A stretch of DNA of 64,000 bases from Malonomonas rubra DSM 5091 (GCF_900142125.1 NZ_FQZT01000003.1:248001-312000), one strand, 5' to 3'; positions 37,251 through 45,514 are shown, counted from the stretch's first letter. A program made the numbers and translations. Notes: generated by a model not told the origin, from the letters alone.

Positions 37251-37337
37251 TATTATATATCTCTGCAGATGAAACCTCTTACGAGGTTTCGCGCCCCGAA
37301 GACCTCCCCCCCCTCCAGGTCTTTGGGGCGTTTTTAT
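37251..37337 (+). ncRNA. Candidate small RNA with two hairpins and a C-rich terminator loop
   Basis: A -10-like TATTAT (37251-37256, with a weak TTCAGT-like -35 16 nt before) would start a transcript near 37263. It would contain a perfect 8-bp hairpin GAAACCTC/GAGGTTTC with loop TTAC (37271-37290). Next is a 14-bp stem (37292-37305 with 37317-37330) closed by a loop of eight C then TCC, and then TTTTTATTT. The CCUCC in an exposed loop could pair with Shine-Dalgarno sites. Alternatively this is only the terminator of the kinase operon plus a leader hairpin of the next gene. Confidence 0.5.
37292..37337 (+). terminator. Strong rho-independent terminator
   Basis: Stem CGCCCC-G-AAGACCT paired with AGGTCTT-T-GGGGCG (one G-U), 11-nt C-rich loop, T-run. 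Ends the two-component operon and any small RNA starting at ~37263; it lies 89 nt upstream of the thiolase-like gene, so it could also act as an attenuator for it. Confidence 0.8.
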
Positions 37338-37425
37338 TTGTCCTTCGTTAAATCGTCTTCCTTATCTTTACCGCAACGAGCCTCCACCGCTATGATGCAG
37401 AGAACCTTTGCCTTTGGGAGGAAAG

Positions 37426-39033
37426 ATGAAACGCACATTCCAGCCTCGCCCGGTTTTTCTGGCCGACTCCTTCATGCTGCCGGTCGGCAAGTATAACGGC
37501 AAGCACCGCGAAAAACTCAGTTTTCTGGAATTAGTAGACGCCCTCACCCCACTGATCGACAACGCCCCTGTTGAAAAGGAAAAAATCAGCTGCGTAGTGG
37601 TCGGAAGCCAAAATCCCTTTGCATTTTCAGGTATCGACAACGTCGCAGCGAAGGTATGTGGCCGTCTCGGCATCAGCGGAGCGAAATCGTTGCTGGTTGA
37701 CACCGCCTCATCGTCTGGTGCCAGCGCTTTCGAAGCGGCCTATCTGGAGGTTGCATCCGGCCAGCATGAACACGTCCTGGCTATCGGTGTACAAAAAATG
37801 AGCGACGTCAGCACGCTCGATGCGACAAAAATCGTTGCCGGAGTGATCGATCGCGATGAAGCGGAATACGGCCTGACCATGCCAGCCTGTGGTGCACTGG
37901 TCGCCCAATCGCTGATGACTGAATTTGGTCTCAATGAAAAAGAGTGGACAGATTACTCGGCTCGCTGGACCGAGCGGGCACAGCATTTTGCTGCGCAGAA
38001 CCCAAACGCTCATTTCAATTTTGAAATTCCGGCGGAAAAATATTTCGCGGATATCGAAAGTGGCAAAAACTACCTCTACTACAACCCACTGCGCTATTAC
38101 GATTTCTGCCCCATGTCGGACGGCATCGCAGCCTGCCTGCTCACTGCCGCTGAAAACCGGGTGCGGGTAGCCGGAGTCGGCTCCGGCACAGACATCCCAA
38201 CCATTGCCGACCGCCTGACCTTCACAAGCTTTCCGGCCACCCTGATCGCACTGCGGCAAGCTCTTGGGCTGGCCGGCCTTGAAAACCTGCAGCAACTGGA
38301 AGGAAATATCCACATCAACATGCACGACCCGTTCAATGGCTTCGGCCCGATCAACCTGGTCGATCTGGGCGTGGTCCCGCGCGAGCGACTTTTCGAAGGA
38401 CTTCTCGACCCTGCCCTGACCGGACCAAACGGCAGCTACCCAACCAACCTGACCGGCGGGCTGAAAGGTCGGGGGCATCCACTCGGCGCAACCGGCATGG
38501 TGCAGATCGTCGAAAATCATCAGCTTCTGTGCGAAGGCCGCTACAAAGCCGCTCTTTCTCACTCGATCGGTGGCCCAATCAACAACAACGTGGTTGTCCT
38601 GCTGGAAGAGAATCAGCACTACCAGCAAAGGAACGCAGAACCTTATCAACCGGAACGCCTGCAGCAACTCGGCCACCTGAAACCGAGCGAAATCAACCTC
38701 GAAACGCTGCTTGGCAAAGACCAGAAGTTTACTGGCCGTTTGTTGGCAAAAACCTCAAAATTCGATTACCGCAGCGGTGAACCAGAGCGGACTCTTCTGC
38801 TTTTCTCCACCAGCTACGGAAAAGAAAAGTACCGTTTCCTGATCGGCGTCGATCCCCAGGCGACCGAAGCCCTTGACGGATTGTCAGCGGGTGAGAAAAT
38901 TCAGTTGCAGCAGGTTGATGGCGAGCTACGCGTCAACGACGTTCCGATTCGCCGCTTCTACCGCAAAACAATTTCCGGCGTGGTCGAACTGGCTGACAGC
39001 GCGTTCCGCCATCTGCGGCGTAAAAAGCGATAA
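37426..39033 (+). CDS. Thiolase-superfamily protein with Ser in place of the nucleophilic Cys
   Basis: 535 residues from the ATG at 37426 (GGGAGGAAAG upstream). The first ~415 residues follow the thiolase fold: SGIDNVAAKVCGRLGI, DTASSSGASAFEAAY, GGLKGRGHPLGATGMVQ and SHSIGGPINNNVVVLLE. The position normally holding the acyl-accepting Cys (CASG) is Ser in ASSSGAS, and the third motif (CxGxG) reads HSIGGP. The catalytic His of GHP is kept. A ~115-residue C-terminal domain (from about residue 420) is not thiolase and looks beta-rich, possibly OB-like. It is more likely a non-decarboxylating or binding homologue than a true acetyl-CoA acetyltransferase. Monocistronic. Confidence 0.8.
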   Translation: MKRTFQPRPVFLADSFMLPVGKYNGKHREKLSFLELVDALTPLIDNAPVEKEKISCVVVGSQNPFAFSGIDNVAAKVCGRLGISGAKSLLVDTASSSGASAFEAAYLEVASGQHEHVLAIGVQKMSDVSTLDATKIVAGVIDRDEAEYGLTMPACGALVAQSLMTEFGLNEKEWTDYSARWTERAQHFAAQNPNAHFNFEIPAEKYFADIESGKNYLYYNPLRYYDFCPMSDGIAACLLTAAENRVRVAGVGSGTDIPTIADRLTFTSFPATLIALRQALGLAGLENLQQLEGNIHINMHDPFNGFGPINLVDLGVVPRERLFEGLLDPALTGPNGSYPTNLTGGLKGRGHPLGATGMVQIVENHQLLCEGRYKAALSHSIGGPINNNVVVLLEENQHYQQRNAEPYQPERLQQLGHLKPSEINLETLLGKDQKFTGRLLAKTSKFDYRSGEPERTLLLFSTSYGKEKYRFLIGVDPQATEALDGLSAGEKIQLQQVDGELRVNDVPIRRFYRKTISGVVELADSAFRHLRRKKR

Positions 39034-39109
39034 TTATTGGCTGAACAGGCAATCGCAGACTGCGTATCTGCACAGTGTATTTCGTCTCTTATCGTGTTAG
39101 GCTGCGCCA

Positions 39110-40480
39110 ATGCGCATAACGATTAAACAACAAGTCCTGCTCGCCCCGGCGACCGTGCTGCTGCTGCTGATACTGCTGCTCGGCTTCATGCACTACACCT
39201 ACTGGGACCTGTCGAGCAAACGGGAACAGGCGAAGCAAATCGGCAATACTTTTGTTGCCGTTGCTGAAGCCGACATGGCGGCCCGACGGCTGCATGTGCT
39301 GATCCGCACTCTGCAGCATACCGGCATGGCGACACCGGAAGACATGGCGCTGGTCACGGATCTTTACGACCGACTGGCATCCGCGGTCGACCGGATTGAA
39401 CCTTTCGGCCCCCTGAAAGAGACCAATGATGTTGACGAGTTGCAGCGCCTCGTGGAAAAGCTCAACCCGTCAATCAGCGTTGAACCGGAGTTGACTGCAG
39501 AATTGTTTGCACATTTCCGGGGCAGGCTCTCCAATCTTTCCAACACAACCCAGCTGCATCGCAACAAATTGCGCCACCTGCACAGCCAGGACATCAACAC
39601 ACTGATGGAACACACGGTGCTGGTATCGATCAGCGTGCTGGTGCTGGCGATCCTGCTCTGTTTGCTGATTGCCACCTACTTCAGTCGCCGAATCATGGTA
39701 CGGATCCAGAAATTGTCGGACAATGCCGGCCGGATTGCTGCGGGGGATCTGGAGTTGCCACCAGCGCCGAAACGGATCAATGACGAACTGGACGCGCTGG
39801 CATTATCGATCAACCGGATGACCAATCGCCTGATTCAGGTGGTCGGCACGGAAAAGCTGCTGGAAGGTGCTGAAGAGGAACGCAGGCGGATTGCCATGGA
39901 CCTGCACGATCAATCACTGGCGGACCTTTCCTCGGTGCTACGCGGTCTGCAGAACCTTTCGGCGAAAGCTCCCGATCAGCAAACCGAACACAGCGTCATA
40001 ACCCTTGAACAGGACCTCGACCGTGCTATTACCAACCTGCGTGACATCATGAACAACCTGCACCCGCAGGCGCTCGACATTCTTGGTCTGGGTGCAGCAA
40101 TCGAGGCCCATCTCGATCAGCACTGTTTCCGTGAAGGTTTACCGGAATACAATCTCTACATCGACCCACGCAGCAGTGACCTTGACCTGAGCCGCGTGCA
40201 GAAACTAAGCATTTACCGCATCGCCCTGGAAGCGATTCAAAACGTCCTCAAGCACGCCGCTGCCAGCCGCTACGAAGTCAACCTGGAGGTGCGTGACAAG
40301 CTGCTGGTGATGTCGGTTGAAGACAACGGTAAAGGTTTCGATTGCAACCGAGTCTCCGATGGGGGACGCGGCCTTAACAACATCCGCGAACGTGCCCGTG
40401 CCATCGGTGCAGACGTCAGCTGGCAACCATCCCGTTTTTCCAGCGGCACCCGCTTCGAACTTGCCCTCCCAACCACTTGA
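39110..40480 (+). CDS. NarX-type membrane sensor histidine kinase (HisKA_3)
   Basis: 456 residues. Two membrane helices (about 10-30 and 168-190) enclose a helical periplasmic region. A HAMP segment (RIMVRIQKLSDNAGRIAAGDLEL) follows, then the HisKA_3 box EERRRIAMDLHDQSLADLSSVLRGLQ with the phosphorylated His in LHDQ. An HATPase core has EAIQNVLKHAAAS, VEDNGKGF and GGRGLNNIRERA. It pairs with the regulator gene 15 nt downstream. No clear Shine-Dalgarno before the ATG. Confidence 0.93.
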   Translation: MRITIKQQVLLAPATVLLLLILLLGFMHYTYWDLSSKREQAKQIGNTFVAVAEADMAARRLHVLIRTLQHTGMATPEDMALVTDLYDRLASAVDRIEPFGPLKETNDVDELQRLVEKLNPSISVEPELTAELFAHFRGRLSNLSNTTQLHRNKLRHLHSQDINTLMEHTVLVSISVLVLAILLCLLIATYFSRRIMVRIQKLSDNAGRIAAGDLELPPAPKRINDELDALALSINRMTNRLIQVVGTEKLLEGAEEERRRIAMDLHDQSLADLSSVLRGLQNLSAKAPDQQTEHSVITLEQDLDRAITNLRDIMNNLHPQALDILGLGAAIEAHLDQHCFREGLPEYNLYIDPRSSDLDLSRVQKLSIYRIALEAIQNVLKHAAASRYEVNLEVRDKLLVMSVEDNGKGFDCNRVSDGGRGLNNIRERARAIGADVSWQPSRFSSGTRFELALPTT

Positions 40481-40495
40481 TTCTTGGAGATCCTG

Positions 40496-41248
40496 ATGGA
40501 ATCACTGGAAATTCTGATAGCAGAAGACAACCCGAAAGATTTTGAATTTCTCGAGCAGGTGCTGGCCGAATGGGAAGAAGAGGTGAAGATCACCCGTGCT
40601 CCAAACGGCAAGGTGGCGCTGGAGATGGGCTTGGAACGAAGCAACCCGCTGGTGATCAGCGATATCCAGATGCCGGAGATGAACGGCATCGATTTTGCCC
40701 GCAGCCTGTGGGAAAAACAGCCGGAAGCCCGTATCGTTTTCTGGAGCCAGTTCAAAGACGAAATGTACGTCCGCGCACTGGCAAAAGTGGTGCCGCCGGA
40801 GACGGTCTATGGCTACATCCTCAAATCGAGCGCGCGCGACCGTATCGCTTCGGCTATCCGCACCGTGCTGTTGGAAGAACAGTGCTGGATCGCGCCGGAA
40901 GTACGCAAGGTGCAAGGGCGGGCGGGACACAGCTTAACTGCGCTGTCCGACATTGAATACGAAGCGCTGCTTGACATCTCTCTCGGCCTCACCGACAACC
41001 TGATCGCCCAGCGCCGCTACCTTTCCCGACGCGGCGTCCAGAGCCGGCTCAACTCGCTCTACAACAAGCTGGGGCTGGATCAGGAGCAGTTCCACTGCAA
41101 GAAAGTCGGTGACTCCTTCAACCTGCGCAACCGCGCCGTCGCCGTTTCTCTGGCACGCGGGCTGATCAATGCCTTTGAAATGGAGCGGGAAGAAAAAGAT
41201 TTCCAGCTTTGGTTCAAACGCTTCCAGCAGAGCAACACACCCAAATAA
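40496..41248 (+). CDS. Response regulator with LuxR-like output
   Basis: 250 residues from the ATG at 40496 (TTGGAGAT upstream). Receiver: LIAEDNPKDF, phospho-Asp in LVISDIQMPEMNG and Lys in YILKSS. The output segment LSDIEYEALLDISLGLTDNLIAQRRYLSRRGVQSRL...KLGLD resembles a LuxR helix-turn-helix, though several consensus positions differ. It ends with a basic/aromatic tail (EEKDFQLWFKRFQQ). Partner of the NarX-type kinase immediately upstream. Confidence 0.87.
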   Translation: MESLEILIAEDNPKDFEFLEQVLAEWEEEVKITRAPNGKVALEMGLERSNPLVISDIQMPEMNGIDFARSLWEKQPEARIVFWSQFKDEMYVRALAKVVPPETVYGYILKSSARDRIASAIRTVLLEEQCWIAPEVRKVQGRAGHSLTALSDIEYEALLDISLGLTDNLIAQRRYLSRRGVQSRLNSLYNKLGLDQEQFHCKKVGDSFNLRNRAVAVSLARGLINAFEMEREEKDFQLWFKRFQQSNTPK

Positions 41249-41277
41249 CTCCTGCAGCTGAACTGGTATGACCGGAA

Positions 41278-41311
41278 AAGAGGACTTTCTTCGAGCAAGA
41301 AAGTCCTCTTT
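41278..41311 (+). terminator. Long perfect hairpin after the two-component pair
   Basis: A 14-bp perfect stem AAGAGGACTTTCTT / AAGAAAGTCCTCTT with a 5-nt loop, 30 nt after the regulator stop. The following tract (TGCGCTC) has few T, so termination may be weak; on the minus strand it would be preceded by no gene. Confidence 0.6.
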
Positions 41312-41345
41312 GCGCTCTCACTTCTTGTTATTTCTCCCGAAGCTA

Positions 41346-41363
41346 TGGTAAAAGGTCTTACCA
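41346..41363. promoter_or_regulatory. Palindromic operator candidate of the FadR-type regulator
   Basis: TGGTAA-AAGGTC-TTACCA is a perfect 6+6 palindrome with a 6-nt centre, ending 18 nt before the regulator's own ATG. FadR-subfamily GntR proteins bind TGGT-type/ACCA half-sites, so autoregulation is likely. Inference from position and consensus. Confidence 0.6.
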
Positions 41364-41381
41364 AGAAGCTCGGAGGAGAAT

Positions 41382-42119
41382 ATGGCCACTGTGTTTAAAC
41401 CGATCCGCCCCAAAAAACTGTCTGAAGAGATCGTCGATCAGATCAAAGAACTGATCTCCCGAGGAGAGTTGAAGCCGGGCCAGCGCATACCATCCGAACG
41501 TGAACTCGCATCCTTTCTCGGCGTCAGCCGCCCATCGGTTCGTGAAGCGATCATGGTTCTGGAAGCGATGGGTTTTCTCGAGTCGCGGCAGGGCGGCGGC
41601 ACCTACGTCCGCTCTCTCGCAGATGTCACCATGGCCGACCCGCTGGCCAACATGGTCGAACGGCGCGACCCGCGCATGCTGCACGCACTCACCGAAGTTC
41701 GCATCGGACTGGAAACTTGGTCGGCATATTTAGCTGCGAAGCGAGCGGAAGATTCTGAAATCGAGCGCTTGCGTGAACTTTACTCCATCATGGAGGATCA
41801 GGCACAAACCGGCGGCTGGGATGCCGATATCGATTCGCAATTCCACCTGACCATCACCGCAGCGACCCACAACACGCTGCAGGTGCATGTTCTCGATACC
41901 ATCCAGTCACTGTTCCAGACCACCATCATGGTTGCTCTGAGCGAATTTTACAGCAAGGAAGGTTACATTGAATTGCTGCTGAACCATCACCGCGAAATCA
42001 TGGAAGCGATCGCTGACCGTGATCCCGAACGTGCCCGCGATAAAATGATGGAACACCTGACGCTGGTGGAAGAAAAACTTGCCCTTTTCCTGCAGAAAGA
42101 ACGACCGGACACGGTTTAG
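41382..42119 (+). CDS. FadR-subfamily GntR transcriptional regulator
   Basis: 245 residues. Winged helix: LSEEIVDQIKELISRGELKPGQRIPSERELASFLGVSRPSVREAIMVLEAMGFLESRQGGGTYV. The FCD ligand domain (about 90-235) has FHLTITAATHN and NHHREIMEAIADRDPERARDKMMEHL, with the Asp/His residues that bind metal and carboxylate ligands. Similar to LldR/PdhR-type repressors, which answer to lactate or pyruvate; the ligand here is unknown. CGGAGGAG before the ATG; single-gene unit with its own terminator. Confidence 0.93.
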   Translation: MATVFKPIRPKKLSEEIVDQIKELISRGELKPGQRIPSERELASFLGVSRPSVREAIMVLEAMGFLESRQGGGTYVRSLADVTMADPLANMVERRDPRMLHALTEVRIGLETWSAYLAAKRAEDSEIERLRELYSIMEDQAQTGGWDADIDSQFHLTITAATHNTLQVHVLDTIQSLFQTTIMVALSEFYSKEGYIELLLNHHREIMEAIADRDPERARDKMMEHLTLVEEKLALFLQKERPDTV

Positions 42120-42140
42120 AAAATACATAGACATGAGAAG

Positions 42141-42168
42141 AGGCTGCCAGAACCGGGCAGCCTTTTTT
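42141..42168 (+). terminator. Terminator of the GntR gene
   Basis: AGGCTGCC / GGCAGCCT stem with a 7-nt loop and TTTTTT, 21 nt after the stop codon, between convergent genes. Confidence 0.85.
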
Positions 42169-42192
42169 ACTTTCACTGCAAAACGAGAAAAA

Positions 42193-43050
42193 TCAGGATT
42201 CTTTCTCCGGCAGGAAAATATTAGGAGCCGCCACCACCCTGTTGCGTCCCTGGTCTTTCGCCTGGTAAAGCGCTTTATCGGCCTGCTTAAGCAATTGCTG
42301 GGAACTGGTTAATTCAGGCGCCAGCGTTGACACACCGATACTCACCGTCACCTGCAGGTCCTCTTCCAGGTCAGACTCCCCCTTTTTCACTAGGACCGTA
42401 TTTTCAATGGCAAAACGTAAGCGTTCCGCCAGCAGGTGCGCGTTATCCCCCCTGGTATGCGGAAGGATCAGCAGCAGCTCCTCGCCACCGTAGCGCGCCA
42501 CGACATCCGATTCCCGCACCGTTGTCACGATCAATTCAGCGAGCCGCTTAAGCACAATATCACCTACGGGGTGGCCAAAACGATCGTTCACCAGTTTGAA
42601 ACGGTCAATATCAACCATAAGCAGTGACATGGGAAAATCGTAGCGCTTGGAACGAAAGAATTCCTCGTGAAGCCGTTTCTCCAGAAAACGGCGATTGTAA
42701 ATTCCCATCAGAGAGTCGGTTGTACTCTCATATTCAAGGGTGAAAATACGCTTGATATCGTTGGCGGTATTAAGTGAAAGATTACAGACCAGCAGCACAA
42801 AGAGTGCACCGAAAAAGAAAATCAACGGCACGATCAGGTCAACGAACCCCTCATAAACGCCCCAATGCAAAATGGCGTAGCTGACATACCCGGCAACGAA
42901 AAAGGAGATCAGAATGGAGAGAGCCTGCCACCAGGTACGAACCGGACCCGGCGGAAGCTGCAGAATCAATCGCCCGACCGGAACAACTGCCGACAACAGC
43001 ATCAGGGTCCCGCCCAGCAGCAGAACACTTATCAGTAAACTCATCCCCAT
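42193..43050 (-). CDS. Membrane GGDEF diguanylate cyclase
   Basis: 285 residues. Three N-terminal membrane helices (about 3-24, 40-62, 70-95) precede a GGDEF domain: DSLMGIYNRRFLEKRLHEEF, VDIDRFKLVNDRFGHPVGD and RYGGEELLLILP. The signature reads GGEEL (Leu for Phe), a tolerated change. RESD five residues before it matches the inhibitory I-site. Makes c-di-GMP at the membrane; no separate sensor domain besides the helices. An alternative ATG lies at 43044 with GGGG just upstream. Confidence 0.92.
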   Translation of the reverse strand: MGMSLLISVLLLGGTLMLLSAVVPVGRLILQLPPGPVRTWWQALSILISFFVAGYVSYAILHWGVYEGFVDLIVPLIFFFGALFVLLVCNLSLNTANDIKRIFTLEYESTTDSLMGIYNRRFLEKRLHEEFFRSKRYDFPMSLLMVDIDRFKLVNDRFGHPVGDIVLKRLAELIVTTVRESDVVARYGGEELLLILPHTRGDNAHLLAERLRFAIENTVLVKKGESDLEEDLQVTVSIGVSTLAPELTSSQQLLKQADKALYQAKDQGRNRVVAAPNIFLPEKES

Positions 43051-43222
43051 AGAGCTGTTATAACCTCACAATCATCCCCCCGGCATTGTTGACAAGAAAA
43101 GTATATTAATGCGAGCCAATAAAATCAAGTTCCTTCATAAAGATCTTTGAAAATATTCCCTGCGCACACCAGCCGCCGCATGCTAAAGTGCTTCGACTTC
43201 AGATAGCGATAAAGAGGAAAGA

Positions 43223-43498
43223 ATGGAACGTGAACAGCTCTATCAGGCGACGATCAAAAAATGGGGCGAAGATGCCCAGTATGATCAGGCAGTTGAGGAA
43301 TGTGCCGAACTGATTGCCGCACTGAAACATTTCCGTCGCGGTAAAATCGACAAGCAGTCAGTGATCAGCGAGCTGGCGGACGTCAGTTTAATGCTCGGCC
43401 AACTCTGCTGGATGTTTGGACAAGCAGAGGTTGACGACGCCATCCGGGAAAAATTGAAAAAACTGGACAAGCTGCTGAGCGACGAGGAAGGAATCTGA
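43223..43498 (+). CDS. MazG-like nucleotide pyrophosphohydrolase-fold protein
   Basis: 91 residues. All-alpha MazG-like fold: QYDQAVEECAELIAALKHFRRGK with the EExxE-type metal motif, then SELADVSLMLGQLCWMF with the second acidic pair. Such proteins hydrolyse non-canonical or excess NTPs. AAGAGGAAAG before the ATG. The TGA overlaps the ATG of the MaoC gene. Confidence 0.85.
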   Translation: MEREQLYQATIKKWGEDAQYDQAVEECAELIAALKHFRRGKIDKQSVISELADVSLMLGQLCWMFGQAEVDDAIREKLKKLDKLLSDEEGI

Positions 43499-43983
43499 TG
43501 ATGACAACTGCCGCAATTGCCGAGCTGCTTAACTATCTGCAGCCTCAAATCGGACAGGAAATTCATGTCGGCCCCTGGTTGGAGATCGATCAGCAGCGAA
43601 TCGACAAATTTGCCGAGGTGACCGGCGACCTGCAGTGGATTCACATCGATCCCGAACGGGCGGAAAAAGAATCGCCTTACGGCAGCACCATCGCCCACGG
43701 CTACCTGACGCTGTCACTACTGCCCTTCCTGACCGAAAGCAACCATCCTGACTTTTTCCAGAAGAACTATCCTGGCATGAAATACCGGGTCAACTACGGA
43801 CTGAACAAAGTCCGCTTCCCCTCGCCGGTCAAAGTCGGCAGCAGGTTAAGAGCACGGACAGTCATCGATCAGGTCGATGAGGTTAAAAAAGGGGTGCAAA
43901 TCTGCTACCGGATCACCGTCGAAATCGACGGCAGCGAAAAACCGGCCTGCGTCGCCGAATTTCTTGCCCGGGTTTACCCATAA
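43498..43983 (+). CDS. MaoC-family hot-dog dehydratase
   Basis: 161 residues. Hydratase 2 motif: KFAEVTGDLQWIHIDPERA with Asp and His, PYGSTIAHGYLTLSLLP, then the beta-rich core VNYGLNKVRFPSPVKVGSRLRAR. Typical for (R)-specific enoyl-CoA hydratases or related thioester enzymes. Start in the TGATGATG overlap with the MazG-like gene (43498 or 43501). Confidence 0.92.
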   Translation: MMTTAAIAELLNYLQPQIGQEIHVGPWLEIDQQRIDKFAEVTGDLQWIHIDPERAEKESPYGSTIAHGYLTLSLLPFLTESNHPDFFQKNYPGMKYRVNYGLNKVRFPSPVKVGSRLRARTVIDQVDEVKKGVQICYRITVEIDGSEKPACVAEFLARVYP

Positions 43984-44015
43984 AAAGAGGAGAGGCACTC
44001 GGCCTCTCCTCTTTT
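43983..44015. terminator. Bidirectional terminator
   Basis: AAAAGAGGAGAGGC / GCCTCTCCTCTTTT, a 14-bp perfect stem with a 5-nt loop, between the convergent MaoC and DUF4405 genes; A-run on one side, T-run on the other. Confidence 0.88.
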
Positions 44016-44019
44016 CTCA

Positions 44020-44844
44020 CTATTTCTGCAGCTGATAAATCTCGGCGTAAAGTGTATGTGGATCGATACCGTTGGCAGCAGCGATATCTTTCATCTGCTG
44101 GTCCAGCTGCGCACTGATGTTTTTCGCCGCCAGTCCCTGAATGATCTCCGCCGGGTTCAAACCGTACATTTCACAGATTTGTGCCAGCGTTCTCTTGCCA
44201 GTGCCTCCCAGGGCTTCTTCCGGCATCGTCTCAGCTGCACTCTGCTCGACCTGCGGTTTGATCGTCAGGTAAATAGCCTGCGGCGACAGGCCGTTGGCAT
44301 CGGCAATCTCCTGCATCGGCTGCTGCGGGCTATCCAGCTTGATCCCAGCCTTCTGCAGCAACTCCAGCGCAATTTCCAGCTCAACATCAACTTTCTTGGC
44401 AAAGTCTGCCAACGGCGATAATTCAGCGTGTCCATAAGGCGGCTCGCCGTACGTCAGGTTCGCTTTTTCGCTGATCGTTTCGCCCAGATGAATCACCGAG
44501 CTCATCGGTGGAATCCCGGCCAGTGTCCCCCAGAAAACGACGAGAGTGACCAGCAGCGAAACATTGAATTCGGGTGTAAAAACCCGGACCTGTTTCGACT
44601 TGTTCTTCATGTAAGTGACAATCGGTGTCCAGTTGTAATAAATGTGCAGCAGAATAGAAATCAGGAAAAGGACACCGAGGTTGATGTGGACGTTGCCCCA
44701 CTCAACCTTGCTCATTCCCCAGAGCTGGTAGCCGGACCAGTAGGCCACCCGACCCGCCGGTACGATGTAAAGCACCACGCTGGTCAGCATCAGCAGGACG
44801 AACGAGATCAAAGCGGTCAAAGAAGTAATTCTACGCATATTCAT
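44020..44844 (-). CDS. DUF4405 membrane protein with C-terminal helical repeats
   Basis: 274 residues. The first ~120 residues carry three membrane helices (about 8-30, 50-72, 94-117) with histidines at HINLGV and ILLHIYYNW, as in DUF4405/cytochrome b-like proteins that may bind heme. Residues ~140-274 are soluble and contain repeated short helical units: LSPLADFAKKVDVELEIAL, MQEIADANGLSPQAIYLTI, LAQICEMYGLNPAEIIQGL and MKDIAAANGIDPHTLYAEI. Each looks like a small helix-turn-helix-shaped module. Function unknown. Single gene with AGGGGATT before the ATG. Confidence 0.8.
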   Translation of the reverse strand: MNMRRITSLTALISFVLLMLTSVVLYIVPAGRVAYWSGYQLWGMSKVEWGNVHINLGVLFLISILLHIYYNWTPIVTYMKNKSKQVRVFTPEFNVSLLVTLVVFWGTLAGIPPMSSVIHLGETISEKANLTYGEPPYGHAELSPLADFAKKVDVELEIALELLQKAGIKLDSPQQPMQEIADANGLSPQAIYLTIKPQVEQSAAETMPEEALGGTGKRTLAQICEMYGLNPAEIIQGLAAKNISAQLDQQMKDIAAANGIDPHTLYAEIYQLQK

Positions 44845-44948
44845 AAATAATCCCCTGTAGAAGTTTTATTTTTAGGAATTATATCAATATCTACATGTTT
44901 AGATGTGTAAAGATTTGTAAAAATTTTACCTTGCAAAAATATCAGTTT

Positions 44949-45461
44949 CTAAACCGGCTTCAAGCGTCCACCACATTCACGATGCAGATATTTTCCCCGC
45001 CGGTTCAACCGCCGCAACCGGCGCAGCTCAAAACCGCATCGGCTGCAGACGGCAACAACCTTCAAGCGCTCAGCATACAAGCTGTCCAGTTGTTCGCTGC
45101 GACCAGTGACCTGCGGCTCTATCCCCAGGGCTAGCGCCCATCGACACCACTGCGGGCCGTGCGCGCGAGAATACTTCCCCCGCCCTTTGCGGGAAAGATG
45201 ATCGCAGGCGTGAGCAACTTCGTGCAGAAAAGTTTCCGCCAGCAGCTCCGCTTCCTGGGCAAATTGCAGGCGGATGCAGACCGGCTTCCCCAAACGGGAG
45301 ACATAACAACCGAGCCTGCGCACCGCACGACTGCGATGGACAGGCACTGATTCCAGCTCCAGCAACAATTCTTTTGCCGCCCGGCGGTCAAGCTGTTCAT
45401 CGAGCGCGCGCAGAATCTGCGACCAGAGACCTGATTTAATTGCGAATGTTTTTACCGTCAT
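44949..45461 (-). CDS. SprT-like zinc metalloprotease-family protein
   Basis: 170 residues from the ATG at 45461 (a TTG three codons earlier is possible; neither has a clear Shine-Dalgarno). Zinc motif LHEVAHACDH and a later HGPQWCRW supply the ligands. The C-terminus is a zinc ribbon: VCSRCGFELRR ... HRECGGRL. Resembles SprT/Spartan-like proteins, whose bacterial members are poorly understood. Close to the divergent rhomboid gene. Confidence 0.88.
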   Translation of the reverse strand: MTVKTFAIKSGLWSQILRALDEQLDRRAAKELLLELESVPVHRSRAVRRLGCYVSRLGKPVCIRLQFAQEAELLAETFLHEVAHACDHLSRKGRGKYSRAHGPQWCRWALALGIEPQVTGRSEQLDSLYAERLKVVAVCSRCGFELRRLRRLNRRGKYLHRECGGRLKPV

Positions 45462-45514
45462 AGTGAACAAAAAAAGCTGATGACCATACCTGCCGCTTCT
45501 GCCAAGATAGCCGT

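Noticed and set aside
37708-38676. 322-residue open frame opposite the thiolase-like gene
   Set aside because: No motifs; the plus-strand protein is consistent throughout.
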